A stretch of DNA of 6,071 nt from PNKC01 sp039917655 (GCA_039917655.1 JBDSJC010000068.1:1-6071); one strand, 5' to 3'; numbered from the stretch's first letter, positions 1-5,923 are shown. A program made the numbers and translations. The notes: generated by a model from the letters alone, not told the origin.

Positions 1-79
1 CACAATAGCGATTGACAGATTGCCGTATGATCCGGTTGATTGCCCAACCGCGGGGCCCTTCTGACGTATCGGAAGTGGG
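1..79 (+). other. Upstream region of the sigma factor gene
   Basis: Only 79 bases precede the first gene, so its promoter may lie partly outside the window. A perfect -35-like TTGACA is at 12-17 and a good -10-like TATGAT at 26-31. They are only 8 bases apart and cannot be one promoter. A small hairpin, CGGTTG (33-38) with CAACCG (45-50), lies between them and the gene. GGAAG at 71-75 could be a ribosome-binding site for the TTG start at 80. None of these is strong enough to call a defined promoter. Confidence 0.25.
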
Positions 80-736
80 TTGCACACCCGATTCTCAGAA
101 GGAAAGGTTCGGCGCACGAATGTGCCGAAAGGGGCACGACCGGGTTTGCAGGAGACTCTTCAGCTTCCTCAGTTTGGCCTTGAGGCCGACGGCCATGACC
201 CCGTGGCGCTTGATCGGCTGGCGGCGCGTGCGGCCGGGGGCGAAGCCGGGGCGTTCGAACAGATCTATCTGCTCCTTGTGGCCGACCTGTACATCTACGT
301 CCGGGGGCAGTGCCACAACGAGACTGTCGCGGAGGATGTGGTTTCCACCGTTTTTCTCAAGGGTTGGAGGTCGGCAAAAAATTACCGGAGTGGCAGCGAC
401 AGCTACCGGCGGTGGATCTTCACCATCGCGCGGAACGAAATCCGGGACCATTGGCGAGCGAGTCAGCGGACGTTGCCGCTGCTGGTACAGGACTTCGAGG
501 ATCGCTCGGTGGGCCAACCCACCGAGGAGCTTTCGCCCGAAGCCCGCGCGCAGGTGGTTCGCGCGCTAAGCTTGCTAACGGAGGATCAGCGTCAGGTAAT
601 CGTGCTCCGGTACTACAACGGCAAGAGCAACGAGGAGATTGCGCGGATTATGGGCAAACGGGAGGGAGCGGTGCGCGCGTCGCAAATGCGCGCCCTGCGG
701 CACATGCGGAGGTTGATGTTCGATGCTGCGCCGTAA
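80..736 (+). CDS. ECF-type RNA polymerase sigma factor (sigma-70 family)
   Basis: This is an alternative sigma factor that would direct RNA polymerase to a small regulon. Region 2 spans about residues 44-127: AEDVVSTVFLKGW (84-96) is the core-binding and -10 recognition helix, followed by RRWIFTIARNEIRDHWR (110-126). A linker of about 35 residues leads to region 4 (about 160-213), with LTEDQRQVIVLRYYNGKSNE and the helix-turn-helix EEIARIMGKREGAVRASQMRA. There is no region 1 or 3, as expected for ECF factors. Start choice is uncertain. TTG at 80 has GGAAG 4 bases upstream; TTG at 146 has AAAGGGG about 11 bases upstream; GTG at 122 is also in frame. The roughly 40 residues before region 2 show no recognisable domain, so a shorter protein is possible. 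Its 3' end overlaps the FecR-like gene by 14 bp, the usual layout of a sigma factor with its regulator. The ECF subgroup cannot be assigned by eye. Confidence 0.9.
   Translation: MHTRFSEGKVRRTNVPKGARPGLQETLQLPQFGLEADGHDPVALDRLAARAAGGEAGAFEQIYLLLVADLYIYVRGQCHNETVAEDVVSTVFLKGWRSAKNYRSGSDSYRRWIFTIARNEIRDHWRASQRTLPLLVQDFEDRSVGQPTEELSPEARAQVVRALSLLTEDQRQVIVLRYYNGKSNEEIARIMGKREGAVRASQMRALRHMRRLMFDAAP
708..712 (+). promoter_or_regulatory. Ribosome-binding site of the FecR-like gene, inside the sigma gene
   Basis: GGAGG lies 10 bases before the ATG at 723, inside the last codons of the sigma factor gene. It fixes the start of the downstream gene and implies translational coupling of the pair. Confidence 0.7.
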
Positions 737-2123
737 GCCCGACAACACTTTCGAGTATCGCCACCTTGAGTTTGCTCTGGGAAGCAGCCGGCCGCTGCCT
801 CTTACGCCCCAACGGCGCGAAGCGCTCCGCCTTCGGATCATGACCAGCCTCGGACCACAGGACGCGCAAGCGCGGCGGGGCATTGCGCTTCGCGAACACT
901 GGGTGGCAGTCCCGGCCACGATCGGAGTGGCGGCGGCGATCTTCGGCGCACTTCATTTCGCGCCTTTCACTGATCAGCAGGACGCCACGGTCGTGATGGC
1001 CCGATCTCTGGGAGACATCCTGGTGAACGGCCAACCGGCCGACCGCGCCACAGCGGACCAGGAGATCCGCGCGCAATCATTCGCCTGGGTAGCCATTTCC
1101 GACGCGGTGCGGGTTGGCATGGACCCTGGTTCGAGCATCAGCTTTCAGCAAACCGGCGACCTACTGACGATCGTGCATCACTCTGGTAGCGCGGTGTTCG
1201 TGACCCAGAACGACCGAGTGCGCCTGATCGGCACCGGGTGGACGGCCGAAATCAGCGCCGATTCGGCGTTCAAATCGTCAAAGAGCGGAGGCGTGGCAAC
1301 GCTCCTGATGGAGGAAGGGTCAGCGCTCGTTTCGGCATCGGGCCACACGTACAGCCTTGTACCCGGCAGCGGCCCGCTACTGGTGCCAGAGGCCTTCGCG
1401 CCGACCAACAGAAGTTCCCCGGGGTCGCCCGGGAACATCACTCCCACCGCCGCCAGAACAAGCACAGGTGATACAGCGCCAGCGGCGGCGGGCAGCGTTC
1501 CTGGTGCAGAGTCGCCCGCGCCAGCGGGAGTGGGGAGCAACGGTATCGCGTCTGGCGACAGTAGTCCTGCCGGGAGCAGCGATAGTGGGCACGCGAGCCC
1601 AACCGCGCCTGCTCCAGCCCAGCCGGTGGGCGAACATGACTCTGCAGTCCAGGCGCCCAAGCCAGTCGTTAGCAGCGGCGCTCCGGCTTCTCCTCCGGCG
1701 GTCACCGTGAACCCGCCAGCCGACAGCCCACCGACGGATCGAGCGGGAGGGGCGGGAGGTCCGCCGGCGGATCCACCGGGCAATAGCGGGAATGCTCCAG
1801 GGCAATCGATACCGCCGGGCAACAGCGGGGACGCTCCAGGGCACTCGACACCGCCGGGCAAAAGCGGGGACGCTCCTGGTCAATCGACACCGCCGGGCAA
1901 AAGCGGGAATGCTCCAGGTCAGTCGACGCCGCCGGGCAACAGCGGAATCGCTCCCGGGCAATCGTCACCGCCGGCCAACAGCGCAGACGCTCCTGGGCAA
2001 TCGGCACCGCCGGGTAACAGCGCCAATGCACCGGGTCACAACAAGGAACCTGCGGCGCTCAACGCCGAAGCGCCGGTGGACCCTTCCGCCAGCGCGAAAA
2101 ATACCAAGCCGGCGAAGAATTAG
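723..2123 (+). CDS. FecR-domain membrane protein, probable regulator of the adjacent ECF sigma factor, with Pro/Gly-rich repeat tail
   Basis: The 466-residue protein has four parts. Residues 1-60 are a basic, probably cytoplasmic segment. Residues 61-80 (VAVPATIGVAAAIFGALHFA) are a single membrane helix. Residues 85-222 are FecR-like: VRVGMDPGSSISF, a strand with HSGSAVFV, then LIGTGWTAEIS, matching the family's 'v.L.pgS...l..G.a.f.V...GT.F.V' pattern. Residues 226-466 are a low-complexity Pro/Gly/Ser/Ala/Asn tail with no aromatic residue. With the N terminus inside, the FecR domain and tail lie outside the membrane, suggesting the protein senses an envelope signal and controls the sigma factor through its short N-terminal segment. 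It contains no cysteine, so it is not a zinc-binding (HxxxCxxC) anti-sigma factor. No TonB-dependent receptor gene accompanies it, unlike classical FecIR systems. The tail has no sortase motif or hydrophobic end; it may span or bind the cell wall (inference). The ATG at 723 is supported by GGAGG at 708-712. Confidence 0.8.
   Translation: MLRRKPDNTFEYRHLEFALGSSRPLPLTPQRREALRLRIMTSLGPQDAQARRGIALREHWVAVPATIGVAAAIFGALHFAPFTDQQDATVVMARSLGDILVNGQPADRATADQEIRAQSFAWVAISDAVRVGMDPGSSISFQQTGDLLTIVHHSGSAVFVTQNDRVRLIGTGWTAEISADSAFKSSKSGGVATLLMEEGSALVSASGHTYSLVPGSGPLLVPEAFAPTNRSSPGSPGNITPTAARTSTGDTAPAAAGSVPGAESPAPAGVGSNGIASGDSSPAGSSDSGHASPTAPAPAQPVGEHDSAVQAPKPVVSSGAPASPPAVTVNPPADSPPTDRAGGAGGPPADPPGNSGNAPGQSIPPGNSGDAPGHSTPPGKSGDAPGQSTPPGKSGNAPGQSTPPGNSGIAPGQSSPPANSADAPGQSAPPGNSANAPGHNKEPAALNAEAPVDPSASAKNTKPAKN
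1773..2045 (+). repeat. Seven tandem 39-bp repeats encoding a 13-residue unit
   Basis: Inside the FecR-like gene, residues 351-441 consist of seven in-frame 13-residue units with consensus P-P-G-N/K-S-G-N/D-A-P-G-Q-S-T. Units start at residues 351, 364, 377, 390, 403, 416 and 429. Units 1-5 are closest; units 6 and 7 have diverged (PPANSADAPGQSA, PPGNSANAPGHNK). Copies differ by silent and amino-acid changes, so the array is not a recent perfect duplication, but copy number could still vary by slippage. The strict Pro-Pro-Gly and Ala-Pro-Gly spacing suggests an extended, flexible extracellular spacer. Confidence 0.95.
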
Positions 2124-2253
2124 GATTCAGGGGAGCATTGAGCGCCTACCTCAATGATGGCGACCAGATCGCATGGGCGCCGTCCGGGAGACGCGTCCAG
2201 CCTGGCTACGAACGAACGGTGCCCGTTCAGACCGCGTTTGGTACGCTCGGTTG
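2124..2253 (+). other. Gap between the FecR-like gene and dusB, with a small hairpin
   Basis: CATTGAG (2136-2142) and CTCAATG (2150-2156) form a perfect 7-bp stem with a 7-base loop, 12 bases after the FecR-like stop codon. No T run follows, so it is at best a weak or factor-dependent terminator. The remaining bases stay open in the dusB frame from an ATG at 2173, but the 27 residues this would add do not resemble the Dus family. TACGCT at 2242-2247 lies 6 bases before the dusB ATG and could be a -10 element of a leaderless transcript; no convincing -35 is seen. Confidence 0.3.
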
Positions 2254-3267
2254 ATGCGCATTGGTAACGTTGAGGTCGCGGGAATCGCGAGGCTGGCGCC
2301 GATGGCGGCGGTCAGCAACGCACCGTTCCGGCTGATCGCCCAAGAGTGCGGCAGCGGGATGACCACCACCGAGGAGATCGACGCCGCGTCGCTCGTGCGG
2401 CGCAGCCCTCGCGCGCTCGACATCATCGACTACTACCCGGACGAACGCCCGCTCGCCATGCAACTGCTGGGCTGCGACACCGGTCTGCTGGTTGATGCGG
2501 CGCAGGAACTGGAGGCGCGTGGGGCCGACATCATCGACCTGAACATGGGCTGCCCGATGCCAAAGATCACCAGGCAGGGCAAGGGCGCGGCGTTGATGCG
2601 CGAGCCAGAATCGACCCGCCAACTGCTGCGCGCCCTCCGCCAGGCGATCACCGTGCCGTTCACCGTGAAGATTCGCGGCGGCTGGGATGACGAGCATCTG
2701 AACGCCGTGGAGGTAGCCTTGATGGCCGAGGCCGAGGGGGTGGACGCCATCACCGTGCACCCGAGAACGCGTTCGCAGCGCTTCACGGGCAAAGCCCCCT
2801 GGCAGATCATTAGCGAGGTGGTGCAGGCCATCGACATCCCGGTCACCGGCAACGGCGACGTCACTTCGCTAGCGGAGGCGCGGCAGATGATCGCCGAAAC
2901 CGGTTGCGCGAATGTGATGGTTGGTCGCGGCGCGCTGGGCCGCCCGTGGGTCTTCGATGAGGCTTACGACGCGTTGCCGATCGAGCAACGGTGGGAGTAC
3001 CGGGGACGCGTCATCCGGCGGCACTGCCAGCTGATCATGGAGCGCAGCGACGCCCACCACTGGCTCACGCAGATGCGCAAGCATCTCGCGTGGTACACCG
3101 AGGGCACGTTCGAAGCGGCCTCAACCCGCGACCGCATCTTTCGCTCGAAGAGCCGGGAAGAAGTGCTGACCGTTTTCGAAGCCCATTGGGCGCGGGCCCG
3201 CGAACCCTTCCTTCAGTTGGCGCAGTACCGTGAGGCAAGGCCCTCGCTGGCTGGTGTTGAAGGCTAA
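2254..3267 (+). CDS. dusB: tRNA-dihydrouridine synthase (DusB type)
   Basis: This FMN- and NADPH-dependent enzyme reduces specific uridines in the D-loop of tRNA to dihydrouridine. Seen from the N terminus: LAPMAAVSNAPFR (residues 14-26), the FMN-binding loop; DLNMGCPMPKI (95-105) with catalytic Cys100; VKIRGGWD (138-145) with flavin-contacting Lys139; VHPRTRSQRFTGKAPW (168-183) with His169; VTGNGDV (197-203); and MVGRGALGRPW (222-232), the phosphate-binding loop. The C-terminal helical tRNA-binding domain follows (about 240-337). At 337 residues it matches family length. HPRTR replaces the more common HGRTR, a tolerated-looking change. The ATG at 2254 is chosen because MRIGNVEVAGI begins like other Dus proteins; an in-frame ATG at 2173 would add 27 unrelated residues. 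No Shine-Dalgarno site precedes 2254. The Dus family is clear; the DusB subgroup is less certain. Confidence 0.9.
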   Translation: MRIGNVEVAGIARLAPMAAVSNAPFRLIAQECGSGMTTTEEIDAASLVRRSPRALDIIDYYPDERPLAMQLLGCDTGLLVDAAQELEARGADIIDLNMGCPMPKITRQGKGAALMREPESTRQLLRALRQAITVPFTVKIRGGWDDEHLNAVEVALMAEAEGVDAITVHPRTRSQRFTGKAPWQIISEVVQAIDIPVTGNGDVTSLAEARQMIAETGCANVMVGRGALGRPWVFDEAYDALPIEQRWEYRGRVIRRHCQLIMERSDAHHWLTQMRKHLAWYTEGTFEAASTRDRIFRSKSREEVLTVFEAHWARAREPFLQLAQYREARPSLAGVEG

Positions 3268-3369
3268 TTCACGATTCCGCGGCAGAGACCTGTTCCCTGG
3301 CCAGCGCCCTACCTCACGATTGCGCCCGCGTCTCTTGCCAACGCTCGCCCTGCACTAGACTGAGATGCA
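3268..3369 (+). promoter_or_regulatory. larB upstream region with promoter-like and repeat elements
   Basis: TTGCCA (3335-3340) and TAGACT (3356-3361) form a possible -35/-10 pair with a short 15-base spacer. Transcription would start close to the larB ATG at 3370. No Shine-Dalgarno sequence precedes that ATG, which fits a leaderless or nearly leaderless mRNA. Two other patterns are seen: a 12-base direct repeat TCACGATTnCGC at 3269-3280 and 3314-3325, and an imperfect inverted repeat GGCAGAGAC (3281-3289) with GTCTCTTGCC (3330-3339, one bulged base). Either could be an operator, but short matches of this kind also arise by chance. Confidence 0.35.
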
Positions 3370-4131
3370 ATGGATCAGGACAGCCTTCGGACGCTTCTTC
3401 GCCAGGTGGCGGGCGGGCTTGTGCCCCCCGACGAGGCCTTGCGCCAGCTCGAGTCCGCGCCGTTCACGGACCTCGGCTTCGCCAACGTGGACAATCACCG
3501 CGCCATTCGCGACGGACTGCCCGAGGTCGTTCTCGCGATGGGCAAGACCCCACGCCAGGTGGCGCGCATCGCCCAGGAGGTTTTTGCCCGCGCCGAACGG
3601 GTGCTTGTCACCCGCGTGGAGCCGGAGCACCTTGTTGCCCTGCGGTCGGTGATCCCCGGCGTGCAGCACAACGAGGACGCGCGCCTCGCCTGGTGCGACC
3701 CCTCGCCCCGGGCCCGGAAGGGCAACGTCGCCATCGTCTCGGCGGGGACCTCGGACATCCCGGTCGCTGAAGAAGCGGCCATCACGGCGGAGATGATGGG
3801 CGCGCTCGTTCAACGCCACTTCGATGTTGGCGTGGCCGGGCTGCACCGCCTCGCCGGACGGATGGATGCCCTGCGCGAGGCGAACGCCCTGGTCGTGGTT
3901 GCGGGCATGGAGGGCGCGCTGCCGAGCGTCATCGGCGGCCTCGTCCAGCACCCCGTGATCGCCGTCCCCACGTCGGTCGGCTACGGTGCTTCCTACGGCG
4001 GGCTGGCGGCGCTGTTGGGCATGCTCAACAGCTGCGCCACCGGAGTCAGCGTCGTCAATATCGATAACGGCTTTGGGGCGGGCTACCTGGCAGCCACGAT
4101 CAACGCGCTCGCCCTCGGACCCCGGGAGTGA
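3370..4131 (+). CDS. larB: LarB, pyridinium-3,5-biscarboxylic acid mononucleotide synthase
   Basis: LarB carries out the first step of nickel-pincer nucleotide (NPN) synthesis: it carboxylates the pyridinium ring of nicotinic acid adenine dinucleotide at C5 and cleaves off AMP, giving pyridinium-3,5-biscarboxylic acid mononucleotide. The N-terminal part (about 1-115) has the family's helical region with FANVDNHRAIRDGLPEVV. The C-terminal part is the PurE-like (AIR carboxylase) domain: GNVAIVSAGTSDIPVAEEAA (118-137), VGVAGLHRL (153-161), VVVAGMEGALPSVIGGLV (175-192), PTSVGYGASYGGLAALLGML (200-219), NSCATGVSVVNIDNGFGAGY (220-239). Cys222 in NSCA corresponds to the cysteine reported to bond the pyridinium ring in Lactobacillus LarB. 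At 253 residues it is full length. Its last codons overlap larC by 4 bp. Older annotations call this family AIR carboxylase; it is not the purine enzyme. Confidence 0.93.
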   Translation: MDQDSLRTLLRQVAGGLVPPDEALRQLESAPFTDLGFANVDNHRAIRDGLPEVVLAMGKTPRQVARIAQEVFARAERVLVTRVEPEHLVALRSVIPGVQHNEDARLAWCDPSPRARKGNVAIVSAGTSDIPVAEEAAITAEMMGALVQRHFDVGVAGLHRLAGRMDALREANALVVVAGMEGALPSVIGGLVQHPVIAVPTSVGYGASYGGLAALLGMLNSCATGVSVVNIDNGFGAGYLAATINALALGPRE

Positions 4132-5288
4132 CCTCGCTCGTCTTCGATTGCTTTTCGGGAATCGCCGGCGACATGATGATTGCCGCCCTCGTAGACGCCG
4201 GCGCGCCGCTGGACGCTGTCACCAGGGGCCTCGAACGACTCGGCCTGCCGCCGTTTTCTCTGTCGACAGAGACGGTCACCCGCGGGGGCATCAGCGCCAC
4301 GTACCTTCATGTTCGAATCGAAGCAGAGCAGACCTATCAGCCGCCTGCGATGCGCGCCCTGATCGTCGCTGCCGGCTTGCCGCCGCGCGTCGCAGAACGC
4401 GCCCTCTCGGCGGTCGATTGGCTGGAAAAAGGGGAGGCGCTGGCCCACAACACTGATCAGCCGCATCTCCACGAAGCAGGCGGCGTCGATGCAATGGTCG
4501 ACATCGTGGGCTCCATGCTCGCGCTCGAACTGTTGGAGGTGGACGAAGCGGCCTGCCCCGTGGTCACGGTCGGTTCTGGCGCCATCGTCCGGACGCAGCA
4601 TGGGGCGATCCCCGCGGCCCCCGGCCCGGCGGCCGCGCACATCCTTCAGCAGGCCGGCTTTGCCCTGCGTTTCGTCGAATCCGCGCACGAGTTGGTGACG
4701 CCCACCGGCGCGGCGATCCTCGCAGCTGTTGCGAGACCGGGCCCGATGACCATTGTCACCACGGGCCACGGGTCCGGGGCCGGCACGTTCGATCCGCCGA
4801 ACCGGCCGAACGCCCTGCGCGTCTTTCTCGGCACGAAGCCCGAGACGTTGACTACGCATGACCTCGTGGAACTGGCCGCGAACATCGACGACATGCCGCC
4901 CTCGATCCTCGCTCACGCCCGCGACCGTCTGCTTGAGGATGGTGCCCTGGATGCCTGGCTGGAGCCGATCGGCATGAAGAAGGGCCGGGCCGCAAGTAAG
5001 CTTTGTGCGCTCGTCCACGCCGAAGACGAGCAGCGATTCGCTGCCTTGTTCTTGCGCGAAACCACGACGCTCGGTGTCCGAGTCACCACGCACCGCCGCT
5101 ACGAAGCCGAGCGGCGCATGGAGCCGTTTGCGAGCAGCCTCGGCGCCATCCGGGTGAAGGTCGCAACGGTCGCGGGGATCGAGCGCCGCAGCCTCGAATT
5201 CGAAGACATCAAGGCGCTCGCCGCGCGGCACGGCCTACCGGCGATTGAAGTCCAGCGGCGCCTGGAGCATGAGCTGGCGAGTACGTAG
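4128..5288 (+). CDS. larC: LarC, nickel-inserting cyclometallase of NPN cofactor synthesis
   Basis: LarC performs the last step of NPN synthesis, a CTP-dependent insertion of Ni(II) into the bis-thiocarboxylated pyridinium mononucleotide, forming carbon-nickel and sulfur-nickel bonds. Family motifs in order: FDCFSGIAGDMMIAALVDAG (6-25), HLHEAGGVDAMVDIVG (113-128), GSGAIVRTQHGAIPAAPGPA (149-168), HELVTPTGAAIL (187-198), GHGSGAGTFDPPNRPNALRV (213-232), ANIDDMPP (251-258), EPIGMKKGRAASKL (279-292) and ETTTLGVR (311-318). The last blocks belong to the C-terminal domain. It is one continuous 386-residue frame, unlike Lactobacillus plantarum, where larC is split and joined by frameshifting. No histidine-rich metal-storage stretch is visible. 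The start is GTG at 4128, overlapping the larB TGA (GTGA), which implies translational coupling. No larE or larA is present in the window. Confidence 0.93.
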   Translation: MTSLVFDCFSGIAGDMMIAALVDAGAPLDAVTRGLERLGLPPFSLSTETVTRGGISATYLHVRIEAEQTYQPPAMRALIVAAGLPPRVAERALSAVDWLEKGEALAHNTDQPHLHEAGGVDAMVDIVGSMLALELLEVDEAACPVVTVGSGAIVRTQHGAIPAAPGPAAAHILQQAGFALRFVESAHELVTPTGAAILAAVARPGPMTIVTTGHGSGAGTFDPPNRPNALRVFLGTKPETLTTHDLVELAANIDDMPPSILAHARDRLLEDGALDAWLEPIGMKKGRAASKLCALVHAEDEQRFAALFLRETTTLGVRVTTHRRYEAERRMEPFASSLGAIRVKVATVAGIERRSLEFEDIKALAARHGLPAIEVQRRLEHELAST

Positions 5289-5435
5289 TGAGGAACCCAA
5301 AACCCACCCGCGCCCGTTCGTCCTGAGCGAGTCGAAGGATGAGCGGAGCTGCCCTCGTGGCTCAGGGCGAACGGTGTGGGACCGCCAACGGTGGACATGG
5401 GACCCGGCGTCCTAATCCACCCGAACGCGCTGCCG
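5289..5435. other. Convergent gap between larC and the acylphosphatase gene
   Basis: Two genes converge on this 147-bp gap: larC from the left and acylphosphatase from the right. It codes for nothing recognisable. Its main content is the inverted repeat at 5314-5374, described separately. No T-rich terminator is seen on either strand. Confidence 0.6.
5314..5374. repeat. REP-like inverted repeat with two alternative pairings
   Basis: CCGTTCGTCCTGAGC (5314-5328) pairs with GCTCAGGGCGAACGG (5360-5374) over 15 bp with a single G-T wobble. The first 11 bases of the left arm (5314-5324) can instead pair with AGGATGAGCGG (5336-5346) over 11 positions, two of them wobbles, giving a compact hairpin. 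The core GTTCGTCCTGAGCGAGTCGA followed by AGGA resembles palindromic repeats scattered between genes in many high-GC bacterial genomes (recalled, not searched). Its place in a convergent gap suggests a role in terminating or stabilising both transcripts. Confidence 0.7.
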
Positions 5436-5729
5436 CTACCGCGCCAGCAAGAAGCCCACGCTCTTGGCGTCCAACGGTTCTTCGAGGATCTCCGTGCGCT
5501 CCACCGTCCCCGGGTTGGGGCCGCGCTTGCAGGCGACCACGAACTGCTTCACGAGCGAGCGTTCGCCCTGCACATAGACTTCGCAGCTTCCGTCAGGCAG
5601 GTTGCGCATCCGGCCAGTTACTTCGAGGGATTCCGCGACCGACTTGAGCCAAACCCCGAACGCGATCCCCTGCACCTTGCCGGAGATGACGATTCGCCGC
5701 CGATCCACAATGCCCATCTTCGCCGCCAT
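5436..5729 (-). CDS. acyP: Acylphosphatase-family protein lacking the catalytic arginine
   Basis: Acylphosphatases are small (90-100 residue) cytoplasmic alpha/beta enzymes that hydrolyse the carboxyl-phosphate bond of acylphosphates such as carbamoyl or 1,3-bisphosphoglyceric compounds. This 97-residue protein shows the family core: VISGKVQGIAFGVWLKSVAE (14-33), TGRMRNLPDGSCEVYVQGE (38-56), and the C-terminal KRGPNPGTVERTEI (68-81). The catalytic Asn is present (Asn43 in RNLPDG). The phosphate-binding Arg of the signature G-x-V-Q-G-V-x-F-R is replaced: residue 25 is Gly, codon GGG at 5657-5655 on the minus strand, one base away from CGG. The Gly25-Asn43 distance of 18 equals the Arg23-Asn41 distance in the human enzyme, so the alignment is firm. 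Activity is therefore doubtful. Start could be ATG at 5729 or the in-frame ATG at 5717; neither has a clear Shine-Dalgarno site. The gene is divergent from the gene at 5964. Confidence 0.85.
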   Translation of the reverse strand: MAAKMGIVDRRRIVISGKVQGIAFGVWLKSVAESLEVTGRMRNLPDGSCEVYVQGERSLVKQFVVACKRGPNPGTVERTEILEEPLDAKSVGFLLAR

Positions 5730-5800
5730 GGAGTAATCATCGGCTTTCCGTCGCGTTGCTTAATGGCTACGCCCTGGGGCCGCGTGTCTGTCGATCAAGC

Positions 5801-5809
5801 TGCTATACT
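5801..5809 (+). promoter_or_regulatory. Extended -10 promoter
   Basis: TGCTATACT is a near-perfect extended -10 element (TGn followed by TATACT). There is no good -35 at the expected spacing, which extended -10 promoters can do without. Transcription would begin about 6-8 bases downstream, at or next to the ATG at 5816, leaving about 147 bases of leader before the ATG at 5964. Confidence 0.6.
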
Positions 5810-5815
5810 TCTGTT

Positions 5816-5890
5816 ATGCAAGCCGCCACCTCTGCCGCCGCTGTCCTGGGCCGAATGTCCATGCGCCCGGCGGTGGCCGCTTCGGGCTGA
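5816..5890 (+). CDS. Possible leaderless 24-residue leader peptide
   Basis: A 24-codon frame starts with ATG at 5816, 6 bases after the -10 element, so the transcript would begin at or next to the start codon. It ends with TGA at 5888-5890, inside the loop of the hairpin at 5869-5901. The peptide begins MQAATSAAAVLG and has Met codons at positions 1, 14 and 16; the last two (5855-5857, 5861-5863) lie just before the hairpin's left arm. The position suggests a regulatory upstream ORF for the gene at 5964, perhaps sensing methionine supply. This is inference: the frame is short and could be open by chance, and the Met enrichment is small in number. Confidence 0.3.
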   Translation: MQAATSAAAVLGRMSMRPAVAASG

Positions 5891-5901
5891 CGGCCACCGC
5901 C
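5869..5901 (+). promoter_or_regulatory. Perfect 10-bp hairpin in the leader
   Basis: GGCGGTGGCC (5869-5878) and GGCCACCGCC (5892-5901) pair without mismatch around a 13-base loop. Nine of ten pairs are G-C, so the stem is very stable. No T tract follows, so it is not a standard intrinsic terminator. It lies about 60 bases before the downstream start codon. A second, shorter stem, CGCCG (5920-5924) with CGGCG (5933-5937), follows. Confidence 0.6.
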
Positions 5902-5923
5902 CCCCTCCCTCGCCCCTTTCGCC
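5894..5923 (+). promoter_or_regulatory. C-rich, G-poor tract, possible Rho loading site
   Basis: Of these 30 bases, 21 are C and only 3 are G, the composition expected of a Rho-utilisation site. It begins in the right arm of the hairpin and directly follows the stop codon of the possible leader ORF. Rho could thus bind when the leader is not covered by ribosomes. This is inferred from composition only. Confidence 0.3.

Noticed and set aside
12..31. TTGACA plus TATGAT as a promoter for the sigma gene
   Set aside because: Both hexamers look good alone, but the 8-base spacing is far from the 16-18 needed.
12..569. 185-codon plus-strand open frame overlapping the sigma factor gene
   Set aside because: Arg/Ser/Trp-rich shadow of the sigma gene in another frame, with no sigma motifs.
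1178..2031. Several open frames on both strands across the Pro/Gly-rich tail, some with their own repeated units
   Set aside because: A 39-bp in-frame tandem repeat without stops in other frames automatically gives repeated peptides in all of them. Only the plus-strand frame continues from a start with a ribosome-binding site, a membrane helix and a FecR domain.
1773..2045. CRISPR array
   Set aside because: The regular 39-bp period has no unique spacers; it is a continuous in-frame coding repeat.
2136..2156. Intrinsic terminator after the FecR-like gene
   Set aside because: The 7-bp stem has no following T run and is only moderately stable; kept only as a small hairpin.
4083..5231. 382-codon open frame on the minus strand
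   Set aside because: It lies antisense to larC, whose family motifs are unmistakable. The composition (many Arg, Gly and Asp) and lack of recognisable motifs mark it as a GC-rich shadow frame.
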